Assembly (NCBI GenBank): GCA_945948775.1
Contig: CAMFCK010000055.1
Span: forward strand, 1 to 6,321
Reading direction: 5' to 3'
From: an uncultured Clostridia bacterium
Lineage (GTDB): Bacteria > Bacillota > Clostridia > UBA1381
Length of the DNA: 6,321 nt
The position numbers and the translations under genes are program-made. Under the pieces are notes generated by a model. That model was not told where the DNA came from, searched no databases, and worked only from the letters and a program-made list of their open reading frames with translations. Positions 5,007 to 6,321 of this stretch are shown here, one piece after another (position 1 is the first letter of the stretch; the number at the start of each line of letters is the position of its first letter).

Positions 5007-6321
5007 TCATTCTGATTTCCGGTATTGCTTTAACCGGTAAATAACCGCAAATGCTTCATCGCGCTTTGCGTTATCCTTTGGTGCAAAGCTTCCGTCGTCG
5101 CGTCCGAATATCAGCTCGGCGCCTGCGGCTATACTGATGGCATCTGCTGCCCAGCCGCTGATAGAGCTGCTGTCGGTAAAGCTTAATTCGCACGGCTCAA
5201 TTTCTGCTTGTGCATATTTGCAGGCGTTGGCAAGCATTACGCACATCTGCTCACGGGTAATCAGACCGTTCGGCTCGAAGCATCCGTCAAAGCCTGTTAT
5301 TATGCCGATTTCGTATGCAGCCTGAATATATCCTGCGTACCAGTCGTCAGACGCCACATCTGTGAAAGTGCCGTTGTATTCTGGTATCTCAAGTCCGAAG
5401 AGATTAACAAGCATAGCTGCAAATTCAGCACGTGTTACATTGTTTTTTAGCCCAAGGGAGCTTTCCGAAATACCGTTAATAATTCCGTCGGCATACAGCT
5501 GTGAAATTTCAGCCTGTGCCCAGTGCCCTTCAAGCTCAGCCGCCATTTCATCGCTCATAATACGGTCTGACGGAGCGGCTGTATCATCGGGCGCAGGAGA
5601 TGGGGAGACTGCCGGAGCAGAAACATAGTATCCGCCACCGCCGCCGCTGCTTCCGCCGGAGCTGTGCGAAGGAGCAGAGGTAGGAGCAGGCGTAGGAGTC
5701 GGTGTTGGATCCGAAGGATCTCCATCTGCTGCCTTGCCGAGATATATCATACCGTTTTTAAGAGTATAGCTCACGTTCTCTCCGTTTAACAGCACAGCGC
5801 TGACAGGAGTATCGCCTGCATAAAGCGTAAGGTTGTTTTCCTTTGCTATATCCGCGCTAAGCGTGCTTGAGTCGATTACAGCATAGTTTCCGGAAATATG
5901 ATAAGCGATTTCAGATAATTTGGAATCTGATTTGATTATTGTATTGCCGGTTATGTTATTTGTGACATAGCGTGCGTCCTGCGCAGCTGCGTAGAGCGTT
6001 GAGCTGTCAGAATCAAGCTGTACAAAGAGCATGGCTGCGTCGGTGGAATGTGAATCAGTATTCACATCTGATGCCGCGTCGGAAACATGACGCATAAAGT
6101 ATTGATAATGCTCTGCAGCATCGGTACTCTTTTCAATAATCTTAAAGTCATAGCAGGTAGCCTCGGTGCGGTCAAAATTGTCAAGTTCAAGCTCTGCGGC
6201 ATATACCTCATAATCCTCGCCGGAATTTTCGGGAAGAAGTATTGTGTTGAATACAGTATTTCCGGATTGGGACTTTGTATATTCAACGTAATCAGCGTTG
6301 CTGATTGAGCCCTGTCCTTCT
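5007..6321 (-). CDS. Cell-surface protein with three C-terminal SLH repeats, 5' end outside the window
   Basis: The minus-strand frame is open from the right edge (first full codon GAA at 6320) to the TGA at 5009-5007: 437 residues, so the true start lies beyond the window and the internal ATG at 6095 is not it. Residues 1-200 are beta-rich, starting with a TILLPENSGEDYEV segment that faintly recalls the C-terminal beta-domain of heparinase II/III-type polysaccharide lyases; this is only a guess. Residues 201-251 are a flexible linker with Pro-Thr repeats and Ser-Gly-Gly runs. Three SLH repeats follow at about 262-310 (with GHW and TRAEF), 318-370 (FTDV, DDWY, TREQM) and 380-432 (FTDS, KRDEA in place of TRAE). 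SLH domains bind pyruvylated secondary cell-wall polymer, anchoring an exported enzyme or adhesin. It converges on spoVAE; the terminator at 4679-4718 probably serves it too. Confidence 0.9.
   Translation of the reverse strand, partial: EGQGSISNADYVEYTKSQSGNTVFNTILLPENSGEDYEVYAAELELDNFDRTEATCYDFKIIEKSTDAAEHYQYFMRHVSDAASDVNTDSHSTDAAMLFVQLDSDSSTLYAAAQDARYVTNNITGNTIIKSDSKLSEIAYHISGNYAVIDSSTLSADIAKENNLTLYAGDTPVSAVLLNGENVSYTLKNGMIYLGKAADGDPSDPTPTPTPAPTSAPSHSSGGSSGGGGGYYVSAPAVSPSPAPDDTAAPSDRIMSDEMAAELEGHWAQAEISQLYADGIINGISESSLGLKNNVTRAEFAAMLVNLFGLEIPEYNGTFTDVASDDWYAGYIQAAYEIGIITGFDGCFEPNGLITREQMCVMLANACKYAQAEIEPCELSFTDSSSISGWAADAISIAAGAELIFGRDDGSFAPKDNAKRDEAFAVIYRLKQYRKSE

Noticed and set aside
6062..6308. 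Short frames on both strands at the right edge
   Set aside because: They overlap the N-terminal part of the SLH-protein frame, which stays open to position 6320 and has better protein character.

Overview
The window looks like chromosome from a spore-forming member of the Clostridia (Firmicutes), perhaps a gut Oscillospiraceae- or Ruminococcaceae-like bacterium. The evidence is a SpoVAD/SpoVAE pair specific to endospore formers, an S-layer-homology (SLH) surface protein, strong purine-rich Shine-Dalgarno sites, AT-rich intergenic DNA, and an L-fucose catabolic operon of the kind used on host or plant glycans. Species cannot be assigned from the sequence alone.

Layout. (1) 1-1873, minus strand: L-fucose isomerase (fucI) followed after 11 bp by the first 21 codons of a class II aldolase, probably L-fuculose-phosphate aldolase, running off the left edge. 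(2) 1874-1994: divergent control region. (3) 1995-2834, plus strand: AraC-family regulator with an N-terminal cupin, the likely regulator of the fuc operon. (4) 2835-3048: non-coding, with a perfect GCTAACC-G-GGTTAGC palindrome framed by a 10-bp direct repeat. (5) 3049-4416, plus strand: spoVAD-spoVAE, genes for dipicolinic acid uptake into the forespore; spoVAC, usually just upstream, is not in this window. (6) 4417-4718: an intergenic stretch, a 46-codon lipoprotein-like ORF that looks truncated, and a strong bidirectional terminator. (7) 4723-4976: a 254-bp non-coding hairpin element. (8) 5007-6321, minus strand: the C-terminal part of a secreted surface protein with a Pro/Thr/Ser/Gly linker and three SLH repeats; its N-terminus lies beyond the right edge.

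The most unusual object is the 254-bp element. It has 15-bp terminal inverted repeats (13/15 matching) and is flanked exactly by a TAATAA direct repeat that looks like a target-site duplication. Nearly all of it is six hairpins that abut one another without spacers in two groups of three. Each group is closed by a short outer stem, giving two tandem cloverleaf-like (four-way junction) structures. It encodes no protein. It looks like a non-autonomous mobile element (MITE-like) that landed between the SLH gene and a terminator it once sat next to; a structured RNA is the main alternative.

Together the genes describe three separate jobs: sugar use under substrate-responsive control (fuc/AraC), spore maturation (spoVA), and a cell-wall-anchored surface protein. 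The convergent junction between the last two has been remodelled by the hairpin element.
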